Shown here: positions 18,601 to 26,854 of the stretch, in pieces | How positions within the stretch are numbered: the stretch's first letter is position 1 | How the letters are laid out: every line of letters begins with the position of its first letter | Virus record (IMG/VR): IMGVR_UViG_3300022926_000001 | Coordinates: 1 to 38,463 of that record | DNA from: a virus | Length of the DNA: 38,463 bases | Strand: one strand, 5' to 3' | Made by a program: the position numbers and the translations under genes | Notes under the pieces: generated by a model | Told to the model about the DNA's origin: nothing | Databases searched by the model: none | What the model saw: the letters and a program-made list of their open reading frames with translations, nothing else

Positions 18601-19272
18601 GATGATAAAAGCGGAATAGTTAAAACTGAAGAGGTTATACAAACAATTTCAATACCATTTAACTCTGGTAAAACAGTAGCTCAAGAAATTATAGATGGGG
18701 TACAGGGTTGGCAAGCGGGTAAGTGTTACGAAACGATAGGTCTTAAAGATTGTAGTTCAGGGGTGAGATTTAATTTAAAAGACAAAAGATATTATAAAGA
18801 GGATGTTTTGGATAGATGTGGAGAGTTATCTTTTAATGATTTAGTAACAAATATTTATGTTAGAGAATTTTCATGCTCATCAACGGTATTAGATGAAAGT
18901 GTAATATATGATTACGAATCTCCAGTCACACCAACAGCTACAAAAACTGCAACAGTTACGGTTACACCAACAGATACAGTTACGGTTACACCAACAAATA
19001 CAATAACTACAACAGTTACTACTACAGAAACAGAAACAGAAACAGAAACAATAAATTGTACTGGTTGTTTTGCTTTTTACGATTTTAGTTTTGATGATTA
19101 TAGTAACACGAATTGTTTTGATAGAGTTCCAACTTGCTCAGATCCATGTGCGTGTTCGGTTATGGTAGATGATAATGGAGACACAGACGGACTATTTGGA
19201 GGGGGAACGGGGCCTACTGTATCATGTTGTCATGATATGGTAAAAGGAGATAATGATTGTAGTATGTGTTAG
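15631..19272 (+). CDS. Large distal tail protein with Thr stalk and Cys-rich tip
   Basis: A 1213-residue virion protein. It starts with a segment (NVNILGISYQNIDFE, DSGVKNIIEAYSDL) that resembles the start of the next gene product, followed by recurring beta-rich units such as YSRRLSSSINFEG, FKVTQSRSIEFNQGF and GAISYSYSFSNE. A Pro/Glu-rich linker (residues ~730-830) leads to a Cys-containing globular part, then a Thr/Val/Pro/Glu stalk (residues ~1098-1139, e.g. TVTVTPTDTVTVTP, TETETETETINC) and a cysteine-dense tip (CSDPCACS, VSCCHDM, DCSMC). It directly follows the tape measure gene, where distal tail and tail-tip genes lie. The tip could be disulfide-stabilised or metal-binding. No enzyme motif was seen; an adhesion role is inferred. 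Confidence 0.65.
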   Translation: MNFDNVNILGISYQNIDFESNYIFHKKKAITLSGNFLDLGNDSGVKNIIEAYSDLIEIENALNLTDSSITHNLQEIFINSVSYGEGTVESIAISGEHIQTAEFQATLLFVEEGDLNKIFISKNSSSSESFNSSGLTNEDLKYLDSFDENFNFATSGSQKSVSHEISCTFKKRKSLIPYRKNVWSNSSIQKSKLKNLNNKGKGSIKVLAGETASHQIFLESGDYILELEYLGQDSPIWGQASVQCESKTENLPDVYSHREIEFNVDVDKNVNINLIANNTINTFFDNIKLFKKSEMPLEKARQFVNFIFSESPEYPIINDQFGENYSDVSLYERLNSEESFDGINNSYSVAKNLQYNETDSTKQYSRRLSSSINFEGNGVVIIRESIEIKILREKTETKLKNFLQLELAGSRSRGQNLLDEYKQLNVVTCPTPTATELIEDLFGFSESLSVEYDFDSGLANAEVSYSNDPDNQIYSGSAFKVTQSRSIEFNQGFEIVRLSGDIIGQGDDIDTKNQNAKKGLQFIVESINSTLREIESRYKLDYYSTPTTTSTEIKTKLLETNKTLSFNDVSGAISYSYSFSNERGVFDLPEDQKDRVKKYEIKIDHQNRINLFNEFSINCFRIAQVMGDLFSPKVTTIEITLQGRSGTTLGILKQSAISILEYKNLLFGEISKGTKDDIINSNENKFLVDENYSYDPTENRLSYSRSILDVSDCPTSSIGNGYPWTYQADFEEPTEPTRTTFEYEPIEYNFAETPSESGFKLDADDYELEYPEPTLTDFISEEVPPPTFLEAPVVTRTSYPEISQTPTTSESPEAQDTTDRIVEVFVPENWNKTISELVPGGTILSGKRCFDQSGGPNNLIENIISTSYAFSTKVKDCIRGGDGEPWYSFTFSIPRDQSFTPPHSDNCQFFHVTVPDFYDENLNCLLKENGVCIGDSSNLIGYHIAPGTFIYSNLYNSETFIIAAQTYNNNHPYFYRGEVVNGEVSFQICKDDKSGIVKTEEVIQTISIPFNSGKTVAQEIIDGVQGWQAGKCYETIGLKDCSSGVRFNLKDKRYYKEDVLDRCGELSFNDLVTNIYVREFSCSSTVLDESVIYDYESPVTPTATKTATVTVTPTDTVTVTPTNTITTTVTTTETETETETINCTGCFAFYDFSFDDYSNTNCFDRVPTCSDPCACSVMVDDNGDTDGLFGGGTGPTVSCCHDMVKGDNDCSMC

Positions 19273-19280
19273 AATAAAAA

Positions 19281-20942
19281 ATGGGTAATGTCAAGATAGA
19301 ATACAACAACATTGATGTTTTCACTCAGCAAAACATTGGCACTCCTAATGTTTCTAGAAGTACTCAGTCTATAATAATGGGGGATATTAAGGGTGTAAAG
19401 GAGATTATTGAATTAGGTGGCGCTATACATGTAGAGGGGGATATTGCTGGTTGTGATTATTTGGGGGTCTTAAAAGACAAGCAGCAAGCAGTAATTAATG
19501 GATTCTCTGAAGATTATAAAAAATTAATAATAAAAGAAGATGGTTTAAATATACTGGAAAGAGATTTTTGTAAAGTATTAAACATAGATTTCCCAGACCA
19601 GAATTATAATAAAATTTTATATTATAATATAACTTTAGAGTGCTACGACGAGCTACTTCATAATGAATTTTATGGAATATCATCCCCTGCATATAATACA
19701 AATATTGTAAAGAACGAAGATGATACATATACTATAACTAGAAGTATAGCAGCCAAGGGAGAGAACACACAAGACGGAAATGCTGAAGGAGAAAACTCTA
19801 ACTCATTGAGTAATTCGTTGGACAATGCTATTAGCTTTGTTAATTCAATAAAAATTAAAAATGTAATTATACCAGAGGGTCTAGATTATTCAAATTTAAT
19901 ATTGGTAGAAAGTTCTGAACAAATTGATAGGTTTAAAAATTATTTTTCAATAAATGAAACGTATATAATAGATTCAAAAAATAGGGCGAATCAAGATGCG
20001 ATATATAGATATACAATGTCTAGAAATAAAAGTTTTGGTGGGGTGTCCAGTGTAGATTTTTCAGGAACAATAAAGTATGGAAAAGATTCGAATATAACAA
20101 ATGTAAGAAATATAATAAATAAACAAGAGGTTTTAGAAAAAATAAAAGAAGCATTTGGTGAGTCAAATTATAATAGCCACCCAAAGGCAATGGTTATAAA
20201 TGAAGACCAAAATGAAAAGATTATTTCTTTTATATTTAATTTTGATAATGATGATTCTTATGATGAGTGTGGAGTGGGAGAAATAATAAAAACATCTATA
20301 GAAGAGGGTGAAAATAGTATAGTTACAGTTTCTGTGGAAGGGGTAATAACTAAACTTGGACACTCGAATCAAAGATGGGAAGATGTTGAAAACCATTTCC
20401 TGAATAAGAATTATGATAGTTCAAGTTATAGTAGTTGGATACAAGAAATTGCACAAAAAAAAGTTAATAATATTTTTTTGGGAATAACACTAGCCTTAGA
20501 GCCAGAAACAAAAAATATAATAGAAAATAAAAAAGCGGGTGAGATTTCTTTTAATTATGTTTTCACAAATAAAGAAAAAGAAGATTTTAAAAATTTAAAG
20601 AAAAATGTTTCAATAAAAGATAGGGCTCCAAGATATGAAATTGGAATGAATTATGGAGGAACAATGGATAAGTATATAGTTACCAGGTCTGGGTTTCAGA
20701 AAGGGGTTGTTTCGGTATCATTAGATGGGGAATACACGAAATCGTCAAACGATGAAGAATTGGATAGATCTAACGCTCTTCAAGCACTAGCAAACGAAGC
20801 TAATTCAATTTTCACAGAAGTAGAGAGTTTGTTTTTTGGGGGACTAAGTGTTATAATGACTGAAAATTCAGAAAGATATAATATACATAATAATATTGCA
20901 TCTATATCAATGACTAAAGAATATTTTGATGATATTGTGTAA
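19281..20942 (+). CDS. Tail protein related to the preceding 1213-residue protein
   Basis: A 553-residue protein whose recurring units match the upstream protein: TYTITRSIAAKG, YRYTMSRNKSFGGV and YIVTRSGFQKGVVSVSLDGE parallel YSRRLSSSINFEG and FKVTQSRSIEFNQGF, and GEISFNYVFTNKEKEDF parallels GAISYSYSFSNERGVF. Both N-termini share a VK-(E/N)-IIE segment. The two are therefore probably duplicated tail proteins, this one lacking the threonine stalk and Cys-rich tip. The ATG lies 8 bases after the previous stop. Likely a subunit of the distal tail; the exact place is unknown. Confidence 0.6.
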   Translation: MGNVKIEYNNIDVFTQQNIGTPNVSRSTQSIIMGDIKGVKEIIELGGAIHVEGDIAGCDYLGVLKDKQQAVINGFSEDYKKLIIKEDGLNILERDFCKVLNIDFPDQNYNKILYYNITLECYDELLHNEFYGISSPAYNTNIVKNEDDTYTITRSIAAKGENTQDGNAEGENSNSLSNSLDNAISFVNSIKIKNVIIPEGLDYSNLILVESSEQIDRFKNYFSINETYIIDSKNRANQDAIYRYTMSRNKSFGGVSSVDFSGTIKYGKDSNITNVRNIINKQEVLEKIKEAFGESNYNSHPKAMVINEDQNEKIISFIFNFDNDDSYDECGVGEIIKTSIEEGENSIVTVSVEGVITKLGHSNQRWEDVENHFLNKNYDSSSYSSWIQEIAQKKVNNIFLGITLALEPETKNIIENKKAGEISFNYVFTNKEKEDFKNLKKNVSIKDRAPRYEIGMNYGGTMDKYIVTRSGFQKGVVSVSLDGEYTKSSNDEELDRSNALQALANEANSIFTEVESLFFGGLSVIMTENSERYNIHNNIASISMTKEYFDDIV

Positions 20943-20953
20943 ATACATATAAT
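20926..20953 (+). promoter_or_regulatory. Candidate promoter with TATAAT 7 bases before the ATG
   Basis: TTGATG, a 16-base spacer and a perfect TATAAT that ends 7 bases before the next start codon. GTGTAAATACAT overlaps the spacer (20937-20948) and matches the motif after the major tail terminator. No Shine-Dalgarno sequence is present, so the mRNA may be leaderless. Confidence 0.45.
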
Positions 20954-20960
20954 ATATATA

Positions 20961-23297
20961 ATGAGCTGCACATCAAAATATATAGAAACTTTCTGCACAA
21001 AATATCTAGGTTTGGGTTTAGATTTTTCTGGCGGATCATCTCCGACTATAGAGGTTACTTTAATAGGCCATCAATCCCCATCTGCAGCACAAATTGTGTA
21101 TGATCTAAAAAATATAGCAATCCCAATTGCTAGAACTACGGATTGGGATATAGCTTCAATTGAGCATATTAAGTCTTCATCTGGAGCTATAACCAAAGTT
21201 AAATTAGTTGATTCTATTTGGGTTAAGTATAATTCTATTTATGTTGCAGCTGGACAATTTAATGCATATGCGGACGAGGGTTACGTTTTAGGTAAAGAAT
21301 TTTTTAATGTAACTGGAATTGCAATAGGGAGATACGATAACATACAGAGAAGCGTTATGATGGCTGCAAGTGATTTAATAGCGAACTATCATGATTTAAA
21401 TAGCGGGACGCATTATATTAATAGTAATGGAGTTAAAGAGCAAAGACCACCAGGTATATCTGTTGAAAATTTTATTACAAATCATGCCCCAGGACTACCG
21501 AACCCTTTTGTTGAATTTGGGGAGTGGAATTATTATAGTGATGAGATTTTTAAGTTATTCCCAGTAAAAAATAGCAGGGGAATAACTGGAATTCATAATG
21601 ATAGCGGAACCGCTTTTGATGTTCTTTCTTCCTTAGGATCTAAGTTTGGTAAAATTTTTCATGCCAATAGTATATGGGGAGTTGGTTATGAAGATAATTT
21701 TAGCGACTATGGAAAACTGAGTGTTTTAACGGATGCTGGTATTGCTGTGCCAACTATAGCTATTCAATCATCTATATCTAAAGACTATGCTGCTGGCTAC
21801 TCAGCATCATTTATGAATATAACGAAAGCTCCAGGGAGATATGTTAGGGACCTTAGTAAAGCTAATACAACTATAGTTAATAATACTTTTAATAATAATT
21901 TCTCTGCTGCACCATCGGGTCAATATGAAAATGGTAAGGTGATGTTGGGAAGTAAATTAAATCTATCACCATATTACAAAGAAGATTCTTTAGCATGGAC
22001 TTTAATTAAAGATCATCCTATAATAGAAGCATATGGAACAGCACAATTAATTGCAAGTAATGCGGAAAGAATAGAGGGTGATGTATCAGATTTATATGGA
22101 GGAGTAGGAAAGGGAAGGGTTTGGTATAAAGGGGTAGAAGGCGTGACAACCACTGGAGATGCAATAGCAACCGCTAAATCGTCTTTAGGTATAGCGGAAA
22201 GCGATTATAGTTTTGATGATCAGGTAACAGCCTGGCAAAATGATGGAAGGTTTTGGTATGCCACAAGAGTTGATGGTAAGGATGTTACTGCAAATGGAGA
22301 AAGTTCAGATACTCTATATGGGCAAACTTTTGGGTTTGAGAATTTTGGAACAGCGTCAAGACCACTAGGTGCGAGATCATGGAATTTAGAAACAGCTGGT
22401 TCGGTATTTTATGTTCCGCAAAATACTCAAGCTGTAGAATTTGGATTTCCAACTAGTCAAGAAATGACTATAGGAACAATAACTGGAGGAAATTGTGTAA
22501 TGCTCGATTATGGAGCTGTTCCGTTTCCAGGGTCAGTTGGTTATGATACATCAACAGCTGGTCTTGAAAATTTTGTAGATTTTACAGCTAGTGTTTTAGA
22601 TTCAAATAAGACTCAATTTGGAGGCGTAGCTGCGATTGATTTGGGGGGATTAAGGCAAGAAGCTTTAAATTTACTAACATCCGTTCGAAACTCAATAAGA
22701 GCACAGGGCGCAAGGAGAGGTAGTCGAGGAGCTTATGCTTATTGGTCTGGAATTAAGGATCCAGAACTTTGGTATACGGGTGGGAAAAAAATTGTTGATG
22801 ATGATGGTAGGACAAAATCGGATTCATCTTTAAATTCTTCAGAACAGAAAAAGACTATAAATCAAAGTATAGCTGTTAATAGAAAATACAGTGGAACTAG
22901 ATGCTCTTTTGTTCCCAATAAAGGAGCCGCAAGATTAAATAGGCATATTTTTCATAATGTATCATCAATGTCTTGGTATGGAGGGTATTTAGCATACGAC
23001 TCTTATATTGATCATATAAAAATAATAGACGGTGGAAAAATTTATACTTTTCCATATACATCTGTTGCGGACTGCACAAATAGTATTTATGTGCCTTACA
23101 TTGAATCAATAAGCTTCACTCTAGAAAATGCTTTTTATCCTATAAATGAATTCACATATAAATATTTAGAAAGTTTAAATATTAGTGTAATAGATGGAAA
23201 GGTCACAAACCAATATAAATTTTCACAAAGATCATCTATACCAGACTTGAAAAATTTAAGATCTGTAGGGTTAAACCTTAAACAATTAATAAAATGA
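20961..23297 (+). CDS. Large tail/appendage structural protein
   Basis: A 778-residue protein without enzyme motifs or membrane segments. It is rich in Gly, Ser, Asn and aromatic residues with many predicted beta strands (VEFGEWNYYSDEIF, YGGVGKGRVWYKG), typical of tail-tip or fibre-like virion proteins. The C-terminal part (SFVPNKGAARLNRHIF, SMSWYGGYLAYDSY) is mixed alpha/beta. It has its own promoter candidate, and its last codons overlap the next ATG as ATGA. Its place in the distal-tail block suggests host contact. Family not recognised. Confidence 0.55.
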   Translation: MSCTSKYIETFCTKYLGLGLDFSGGSSPTIEVTLIGHQSPSAAQIVYDLKNIAIPIARTTDWDIASIEHIKSSSGAITKVKLVDSIWVKYNSIYVAAGQFNAYADEGYVLGKEFFNVTGIAIGRYDNIQRSVMMAASDLIANYHDLNSGTHYINSNGVKEQRPPGISVENFITNHAPGLPNPFVEFGEWNYYSDEIFKLFPVKNSRGITGIHNDSGTAFDVLSSLGSKFGKIFHANSIWGVGYEDNFSDYGKLSVLTDAGIAVPTIAIQSSISKDYAAGYSASFMNITKAPGRYVRDLSKANTTIVNNTFNNNFSAAPSGQYENGKVMLGSKLNLSPYYKEDSLAWTLIKDHPIIEAYGTAQLIASNAERIEGDVSDLYGGVGKGRVWYKGVEGVTTTGDAIATAKSSLGIAESDYSFDDQVTAWQNDGRFWYATRVDGKDVTANGESSDTLYGQTFGFENFGTASRPLGARSWNLETAGSVFYVPQNTQAVEFGFPTSQEMTIGTITGGNCVMLDYGAVPFPGSVGYDTSTAGLENFVDFTASVLDSNKTQFGGVAAIDLGGLRQEALNLLTSVRNSIRAQGARRGSRGAYAYWSGIKDPELWYTGGKKIVDDDGRTKSDSSLNSSEQKKTINQSIAVNRKYSGTRCSFVPNKGAARLNRHIFHNVSSMSWYGGYLAYDSYIDHIKIIDGGKIYTFPYTSVADCTNSIYVPYIESISFTLENAFYPINEFTYKYLESLNISVIDGKVTNQYKFSQRSSIPDLKNLRSVGLNLKQLIK

Positions 23298-23551
23298 CAA
23301 TAAATATATCTGCATCACCAGCAAAATTTTACCAACCAGATGGAGGGTTGGTTGAAATAAGTATGCTTGCCAATGGAGAATTAGTAAGAATGGAATTTGA
23401 TACTGGAGCTATAGTGTCTCAGGAATTTGTTGATTCTCAACCAGACAAGCCAGTATTAAAATTAAGAAATGTAGAGTGGTGCCACCCTGAAGATGGAACA
23501 TTATATCATGGTGTAATTCTAGCTACCGAGTTCTGGAAAGCTCCCAAGTAG
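23294..23551 (+). CDS. Small beta-rich protein, unknown function
   Basis: An 85-residue protein, mostly short beta strands, with RMEFDTGAIVSQEFVDSQP in the middle and LATEFWKAPK at the end. Translation is coupled to the upstream gene through an ATGA overlap, so the two are probably made in similar amounts and may interact. No family recognised. It could be a small tail subunit or fibre chaperone; nothing in the sequence decides. Confidence 0.55.
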   Translation: MTINISASPAKFYQPDGGLVEISMLANGELVRMEFDTGAIVSQEFVDSQPDKPVLKLRNVEWCHPEDGTLYHGVILATEFWKAPK

Positions 23552-23577
23552 AATTATTAATATTTAGTTAAATTTTA

Positions 23578-25119
23578 ATGTCTGGGTGTTGTAAACAATC
23601 TTCATTATGTAAGAAAGTAGCTGGTAGAAATATTAGTTATATCGGTGCAGACGCCCTTACTCAGCATCCAGAATATTCCAACAACCAATACTTGTCATCA
23701 AGGATGGAAACTAGTATAGGTATTAGTGGTGGTAGTTCAGGAGCGCCTATAGTTTATGATGTGGCGGCTATTAATGTTGAAGGATCCAATGGGTTTCTTG
23801 CTGCATGTGGACCAGGTGGAGTTGGGGGTAATTATAGTGTAACTAGACTAAATGCTGACGGTTCGCTAGGTTCGGGAAATGCGGGGGGCGGTCCATTAGA
23901 TGGAATACCAAAAGAAAGCACCAAGGGTGGTGGCTTTGATACTAGTTATAGATATGGATGGGATGGTTATACAGGAGCTTATGGTGTTTGTGCTTATAGA
24001 GACAAGGGATACTTTACGGCTTGGGGAGTGGGAGCTTCCTGGACGAATTTTAGTGGAGGCAGAGAAACGCCAATTATATCAATTGGCAGAGAAATAGTTT
24101 TTAAAGTCGCTACATTTAGTAATTATTTAATGGTTGGAACATGCGGATATTTGCCCCCTCCAGGAAATGTAGTTGAAGAACTTTGGACCTATTCAGCGGC
24201 TAGAGGTAGGGCTGCACGTTATGCTGGAACAAGTGGTTCGGTTTATGTTTACAATATAAATGACCTGATAGACTCAAACGGGGAACCTAAAAATAGTAAT
24301 CCAAGTCCGATTAAGGTATTAAATAATGTTAATCATGTAACATGTATGGCTGGCGGAGAAAATTATGGATTTTTTGGAACTAGATCTGGAGTAACAAAAG
24401 TTTCGGTTGAATATAACTCAGAGACTAAAAATTATCAAGTAGATTCTGTTGTTGTTGCTGGGGGATTATGTACTGGAATAGATGCCCTGGGTGATGATGT
24501 ATATAGCACTCATGCCGACGGATCTATTAATAAAAACGGAAGCAGTTTTCAATCAAGCGCTCCCTCATCCGCAAAAATATGTTACGACGATTTTTTAACT
24601 CAAAATTGTTTTGACTTTTTTACTCAGAAGCAGGGTAGGGGGTATTATTCTTTTATACCTTTTAGTTATACTAATCTAACACCTCAGACTAAACGTGACG
24701 TTTTTCCTATTTGTACTTATGCTGAAGTTAATAATAATACGGCTGAACAAGTGGGGAGTTTTCCGAGTGGTATTGGAGTTGGTGAAGATGGAACAGTGAT
24801 AGTTAGTTTTTTTCAGCAAGGTTTTAGTATTGATGGTGAGCATTATTCTGGGCTGATTAGTCAGCCAGTAAACTGCTCTGAGTTTAATAGGGATAAAGAT
24901 TCCGACCCGCCTAAAAACATTAATAGTGAGTATACTTTATCTTGCGGAGCGGTAGCTGTCGGATGCGGACAAGCATTTATTGCTGATTCCGTTCAATTTA
25001 CTTTAGGTGGGTGTGGTCCAGGTTGGTATAACCCTGTCCATGATATACCAAATAAAGATGAAATTATAAGATTAACTAAATTATGGGGGTACTCAGGTGG
25101 AGTAATAAAAATAGGATAA
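23578..25119 (+). CDS. Putative receptor-binding/adhesion protein, beta-propeller-like
   Basis: A 513-residue protein starting with a Cys cluster (MSGCCKQSSLCKK). The body has repeated strand-turn units rich in Gly and aromatics (FLAACGPGGVGGNYSVTRL, GSVYVYNINDLIDSN, GGENYGFFGTRSGVTKVSV, GLCTGIDALGDDVYSTHADG), like blades of a beta-propeller. It is the last gene of the structural run, the usual place for a receptor-binding protein. No lyase or hydrolase motif was seen. The propeller reading is by eye. Confidence 0.5.
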   Translation: MSGCCKQSSLCKKVAGRNISYIGADALTQHPEYSNNQYLSSRMETSIGISGGSSGAPIVYDVAAINVEGSNGFLAACGPGGVGGNYSVTRLNADGSLGSGNAGGGPLDGIPKESTKGGGFDTSYRYGWDGYTGAYGVCAYRDKGYFTAWGVGASWTNFSGGRETPIISIGREIVFKVATFSNYLMVGTCGYLPPPGNVVEELWTYSAARGRAARYAGTSGSVYVYNINDLIDSNGEPKNSNPSPIKVLNNVNHVTCMAGGENYGFFGTRSGVTKVSVEYNSETKNYQVDSVVVAGGLCTGIDALGDDVYSTHADGSINKNGSSFQSSAPSSAKICYDDFLTQNCFDFFTQKQGRGYYSFIPFSYTNLTPQTKRDVFPICTYAEVNNNTAEQVGSFPSGIGVGEDGTVIVSFFQQGFSIDGEHYSGLISQPVNCSEFNRDKDSDPPKNINSEYTLSCGAVAVGCGQAFIADSVQFTLGGCGPGWYNPVHDIPNKDEIIRLTKLWGYSGGVIKIG

Positions 25120-25123
25120 TTTT

Positions 25124-25154
25124 TTGAAATTAAATATTTATATATTATTATAAT
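25124..25154 (+). promoter_or_regulatory. Candidate leaderless-type promoter of the small membrane gene
   Basis: TTGAAA, a 19-base spacer and a perfect TATAAT, ending 7 bases before the ATG. The surroundings are almost pure A/T and carry no Shine-Dalgarno sequence. Confidence 0.45.
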
Positions 25155-25161
25155 ATATACA

Positions 25162-25512
25162 ATGACATTAAAACTTTTAGAAATATATATATTAGGATTT
25201 ATGTGTGCATTAAATTGGATATTTATATGGCAGACAACAACATTAAAATGCAAATTCGCAAAAATATGGCTCTTCTTAAGAAGAAAAAAAGCTATGATGT
25301 ACACTCCTGCAGACTTTGAAGAATACGCTTATAAAAATTGGAGTTTATTAGGAGAGCTTTTAACGTGCCCGATTTGTTATTCTCATTGGGTTAGTGGAAT
25401 TTTTTCTTCAATTATATGTTTTTATCTTGGTGGTGATTTTGCTATAGTCCCTTTTGCTTTTTTTACACAACCAGTATTAATATATTTTATATTAAGAAAG
25501 TATATAGGATAA
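25162..25512 (+). CDS. Small membrane protein, DUF1360-like
   Basis: A 116-residue protein with an N-terminal membrane segment (LEIYILGFMCALNWIFIW), a basic loop (FLRRKKAMMYTP) and a C-terminal hydrophobic half. The motif LLTCPICYSHWVSGIF, a CPxC followed by a tryptophan-rich hydrophobic segment, is typical of small DUF1360-like membrane proteins found in phages and bacteria. The role is unknown; membrane modification or superinfection exclusion would be possible. It ends two bases before the end of a convergent leftward gene, leaving no room for a terminator between them. Confidence 0.6.
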   Translation: MTLKLLEIYILGFMCALNWIFIWQTTTLKCKFAKIWLFLRRKKAMMYTPADFEEYAYKNWSLLGELLTCPICYSHWVSGIFSSIICFYLGGDFAIVPFAFFTQPVLIYFILRKYIG

Positions 25513-25514
25513 AA

Positions 25515-26282
25515 TTAATTATTTTTAATAATATTCAAAAGTATCCTAGCTTCTTTTGACGGAATGTCATCAAAGGAGTTCCAAGAAGAAGCTTCAGAGT
25601 TAACATAAGAATTAGAATTTTTTAGCATTAATAAATAGTCTTTGAAGCATTCAAAATTTTGACAGTTTATATTTTCTCTGCAAAATTTCTCTAAGGTTGA
25701 GTGTATAGAAAAAGAACTGTTGCTTACATTATCCTGAGTTTTACTTTGGTTTTCAGATGTGTCCATTTCGTCCATGCCAACAATATGAACATTTAAAAAA
25801 TTTCTTACACATCTAACAAAAGCTCTATTACAAGCAATTGTTTCTAAAAACTTTTTAGCGAAACTGCTGGTGTTATGAATAGTTGCATTAGCCATATCTT
25901 CAAACACAATAGGGTTATTACCCGTTTCATAATTAGCTATAAACTGAATAGAACAACTAACAGCCACATGGTCGTGCTCACATTTTACTGTTTCGTAAGA
26001 ACAGCTTGAAAAACCTCTAAGACGCGCGAGCTCCTTAATTCCACTAAGTTTAATTAGTAATTGGTGATCTTTTAATCCTTCTATTGTTTTAGGTAAAGGT
26101 TTATTGAATCTTTCAAACCAAAGTTTATTGGGAAACAAATGTTCTTCTTTAACCATAGCTCTCCAGTCAATAGAGCCGTCTTCATTAAATATATAATCAA
26201 CATTAGAAAGTAATCCAAAATCATTTCTAGTATATATTTCAGGCCCTGAAGTTTTAGAGGAATTTGTTTGTTTTTTTGTCAT
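25515..26282 (-). CDS. Possible single-strand annealing (Rad52-like) protein
   Basis: A 255-residue protein. The central part has a strand section (KCEHDHVAVSCSIQFIANYE) followed by a long helix ending in FLETIACNRAFVRCVRNFLN. This layout, beta-hairpins and then a helix rich in Ala and Arg with an R-x-F-x-R-x-(V/L)-R-x-F pattern, recalls the core of Rad52/Sak-type annealing proteins of phages. The C-terminal ~80 residues look disordered and then helical. It has its own promoter candidate (TTGACT), and an SSB and a possible second ssDNA-binding protein are nearby, which supports a recombination role. The family call is tentative; it could be another replication protein. Confidence 0.4.
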   Translation of the reverse strand: MTKKQTNSSKTSGPEIYTRNDFGLLSNVDYIFNEDGSIDWRAMVKEEHLFPNKLWFERFNKPLPKTIEGLKDHQLLIKLSGIKELARLRGFSSCSYETVKCEHDHVAVSCSIQFIANYETGNNPIVFEDMANATIHNTSSFAKKFLETIACNRAFVRCVRNFLNVHIVGMDEMDTSENQSKTQDNVSNSSFSIHSTLEKFCRENINCQNFECFKDYLLMLKNSNSYVNSEASSWNSFDDIPSKEARILLNIIKNN

Positions 26283-26289
26283 GAAAATT

Positions 26290-26319
26290 ATATTAACATA
26301 AATTCACTAAAGAAGTCAA
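26290..26319 (-). promoter_or_regulatory. Candidate leftward promoter, annealing-protein gene
   Basis: On the minus strand: TTGACT (26314-26319), an 18-base spacer and TAATAT (26290-26295), ending 7 bases before the ATG; a TATAAT overlaps it, 4 bases before the ATG. One of three leftward units that begin with TTGACT. Confidence 0.5.
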
Positions 26320-26852
26320 TCATTATTTTGAGATTTAATTTGTATGGATATCCTATGAATTAAAATCTTTTCTATAATTTTACTTAAAAGTTCTTTTACG
26401 ACTTCTATTTCACCTGGTTCAATTGGGATTTTAAAGGTATCTGAGCCATTACGCGTTATGGAAATACCAAAAGCTGGTAAAACCTGAGTTTTTTGCTCGA
26501 ATTTTTTAGAGTTTTTATTTAAATGGCTAACTTTAATTTCCTTATCCCAGGGAGATAACTTTATTGTTGTTTTATTTTCCCCGTATGTGTGAAAAGTGTT
26601 GTATTCGTATCTATTAGTGAGAGAGGATAGTATTGATCCACATTCAAATTCATTAAATTTTAATGTTATGTTTTTTTCTGGGTTGTTTCTGTTTTGAGAA
26701 AAACTGCCAGTTTTTGATTCTTCGTTCCAGTTGTACTGTTGGATTGCATTAATAAACAAGCAGGGTTCCTGATTTTTTTGTTGCACTCCGTACCTAAAGC
26801 TAAATGCGCAGCCTGTGTTTTTAGAATTTGGTTTGTATATTGATATGCTCAT
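26316..26852 (-). CDS. Possible ssDNA-binding protein of PC4/Whirly type
   Basis: A 178-residue protein with an N-terminal beta-sheet region (ISIYKPNSKNTGCAFSFRYG, CLFINAIQQYNWNEE), a central strand-turn section (NKTTIKLSPWDKEIKVSHL) and a C-terminal helix after FKIPIEPGEIEVVKELLSKI. Strands followed by one C-terminal helix, with aromatic and basic surface residues, are compatible with the PC4/Whirly fold of ssDNA-binding proteins, but no key residue proves it. It starts 2 bases after the upstream leftward gene, so both share one mRNA. The genes around it (annealing-like protein, SSB) agree with a DNA role. Confidence 0.35.
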   Translation of the reverse strand: MSISIYKPNSKNTGCAFSFRYGVQQKNQEPCLFINAIQQYNWNEESKTGSFSQNRNNPEKNITLKFNEFECGSILSSLTNRYEYNTFHTYGENKTTIKLSPWDKEIKVSHLNKNSKKFEQKTQVLPAFGISITRNGSDTFKIPIEPGEIEVVKELLSKIIEKILIHRISIQIKSQNND

Positions 26853-26854
26853 AA

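Noticed and set aside
23900-24097. Second plus-strand frame inside the adhesion protein gene
   Set aside because: It overlaps completely with the larger gene, has no start signal and no recognisable domain.
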